Below, piece after piece: positions 5,947 through 6,186 of a DNA stretch of 6,186 nt (position 1 is the first letter of the stretch; every line of letters begins with the position of its first letter). A program made the position numbers and the translations under genes. Under the pieces are notes generated by a model. The model was not told where the DNA came from. It searched no databases and worked only from the letters and a program-made list of their open reading frames with translations. The DNA is taken from NCBI GenBank assembly GCA_029933565.1, contig JAOZNY010000178.1:1-6186 (forward strand), read 5' to 3'. This DNA is from Bacteroidales bacterium. Its GTDB lineage: Bacteria > Bacteroidota > Bacteroidia > Bacteroidales > F082.

Positions 5947-5984
5947 TTAAACGATTAATAAAAACAATTCAAAAAAGCATGCCA

Positions 5985-6026
5985 GGCACGAGTCCCCTAC
6001 CCACGGGCTTATCGTAGACTCGCGCC
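5985..6026. repeat. GC-rich REP-like hairpin
   Basis: GGCACGAGTC (5985-5994) pairs with GACTCGCGCC (6017-6026) over 10 bp with a single A-C mismatch on the plus strand, which becomes a G-U pair on the minus strand. Three more pairs (TAC 5998-6000 with GTA 6014-6016) follow across a CCC bulge, closing a 13 nt loop that contains CCACGGG. The stem is far more GC-rich than the flanks. No T-run follows, so it is not a typical terminator. It could be a REP element mobilised by a Y1/RAYT transposase or an end of an IS200/IS605-type element; neither transposase is in the window. Confidence 0.5.
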
Positions 6027-6070
6027 ATTTTGTGGCTTTAACGCAAGGTAAACTTATGCGCTGTAAATGA

Positions 6071-6098
6071 AAAAGCCACACATTTATGTGAGGCTTTT
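6071..6098 (-). terminator. rho-independent terminator of the minus-strand gene at the right edge
   Basis: AAAAGCCACACAT (6071-6083) and ATGTGAGGCTTTT (6086-6098) pair at 12 of 13 positions around a TT loop. Read on the minus strand the stem ends GGCTTTTT followed by CATTT, giving a U-tract, and it begins 4 nt after the stop codon at 6103. On the plus strand it ends GGCTTTTG, so it may also act, more weakly, in that direction. Confidence 0.7.
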
Positions 6099-6102
6099 GT
6101 GA

Positions 6103-6186
6103 TTAAGCAATAAAAATAGATATTATCGTGAGGGTTATATAAAGTAATACAACAAATTTTCCAATCATTTTACTGCGGAGAGATTC
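6103..6186 (-). CDS. C-terminal end of a membrane protein, partial
   Basis: An open frame enters from the right edge and ends at TAA (6103-6105), giving 27 residues: ESLRSK, then MIGKFVVLLYITLTIISIFIA. The last 19 or so residues are hydrophobic with a basic residue before them, as in a final transmembrane helix. A terminator hairpin follows the stop by 4 nt, which argues that this is a real gene end. The internal ATG at 6168 could instead start a tiny 21-residue membrane peptide. The visible part is too short to name a family. Confidence 0.5.
   Translation of the reverse strand, partial: ESLRSKMIGKFVVLLYITLTIISIFIA

Noticed and set aside
5985..6026. Integron attC site
   Set aside because: It lacks the GTTRRRY core and paired R/L boxes of attC sites, and no integrase or cassette is present.

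Overview
The window looks like chromosomal DNA of a Bacteroidota (Bacteroidetes) bacterium, probably from the Bacteroidales/Marinilabiliales side, although the exact lineage cannot be fixed from 6 kb. The evidence is AT-rich DNA, starts without a Shine-Dalgarno sequence, candidate promoters matching the phylum's -7 element TAnnTTTG, a DUF4831-type exported protein, an AAA_14/DUF4143 ATPase, and a secreted protein with 49-residue repeats of a kind common in this phylum.

Layout from left to right. Positions 1-185 hold 3.6 copies of a 50-52 bp tandem repeat that ends just before the promoter of kdsA. kdsA (244-1062, +) encodes Kdo-8-phosphate synthase of the metal-dependent class, a core enzyme of LPS inner-core synthesis. 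The 354 bp after it contain no gene, only an imperfect inverted repeat, a compact hairpin and, at the right end, a perfect 20 bp palindrome that overlaps the promoter of the next gene. That gene (1417-2544, +) is an AAA_14/DUF4143 ATPase with a nuclease-fold-like C-terminus. It converges, 14 bp apart, on a DUF4831 exported protein (2559-3662, -). A 215 bp divergent spacer leads to a secreted 49-residue-repeat protein (3878-4462, +).

The repeat protein stops partway through its fourth repeat, exactly where an IS5-like insertion sequence begins (about 4459-5946, imperfect 22 bp terminal inverted repeats, transposase on the minus strand). The transposase is split by a frameshift into a DUF772-bearing N-terminal part and a DDE C-terminal part, so this copy looks inactive. 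The missing part of the repeat gene does not resume on the far side of the IS, which suggests a deletion or rearrangement at the IS edge. The last 240 bp hold a REP-like hairpin, a terminator hairpin and the hydrophobic C-terminal end of a minus-strand gene running off the window.

The genes do not form a pathway or operon: this is a housekeeping gene followed by unrelated single genes and a decaying mobile element. I do not see a new multi-gene system. The best leads are the palindromic operator with an extra half-site at the ATPase gene, the IS-associated loss of the repeat protein's C-terminus, and the REP-like hairpins.
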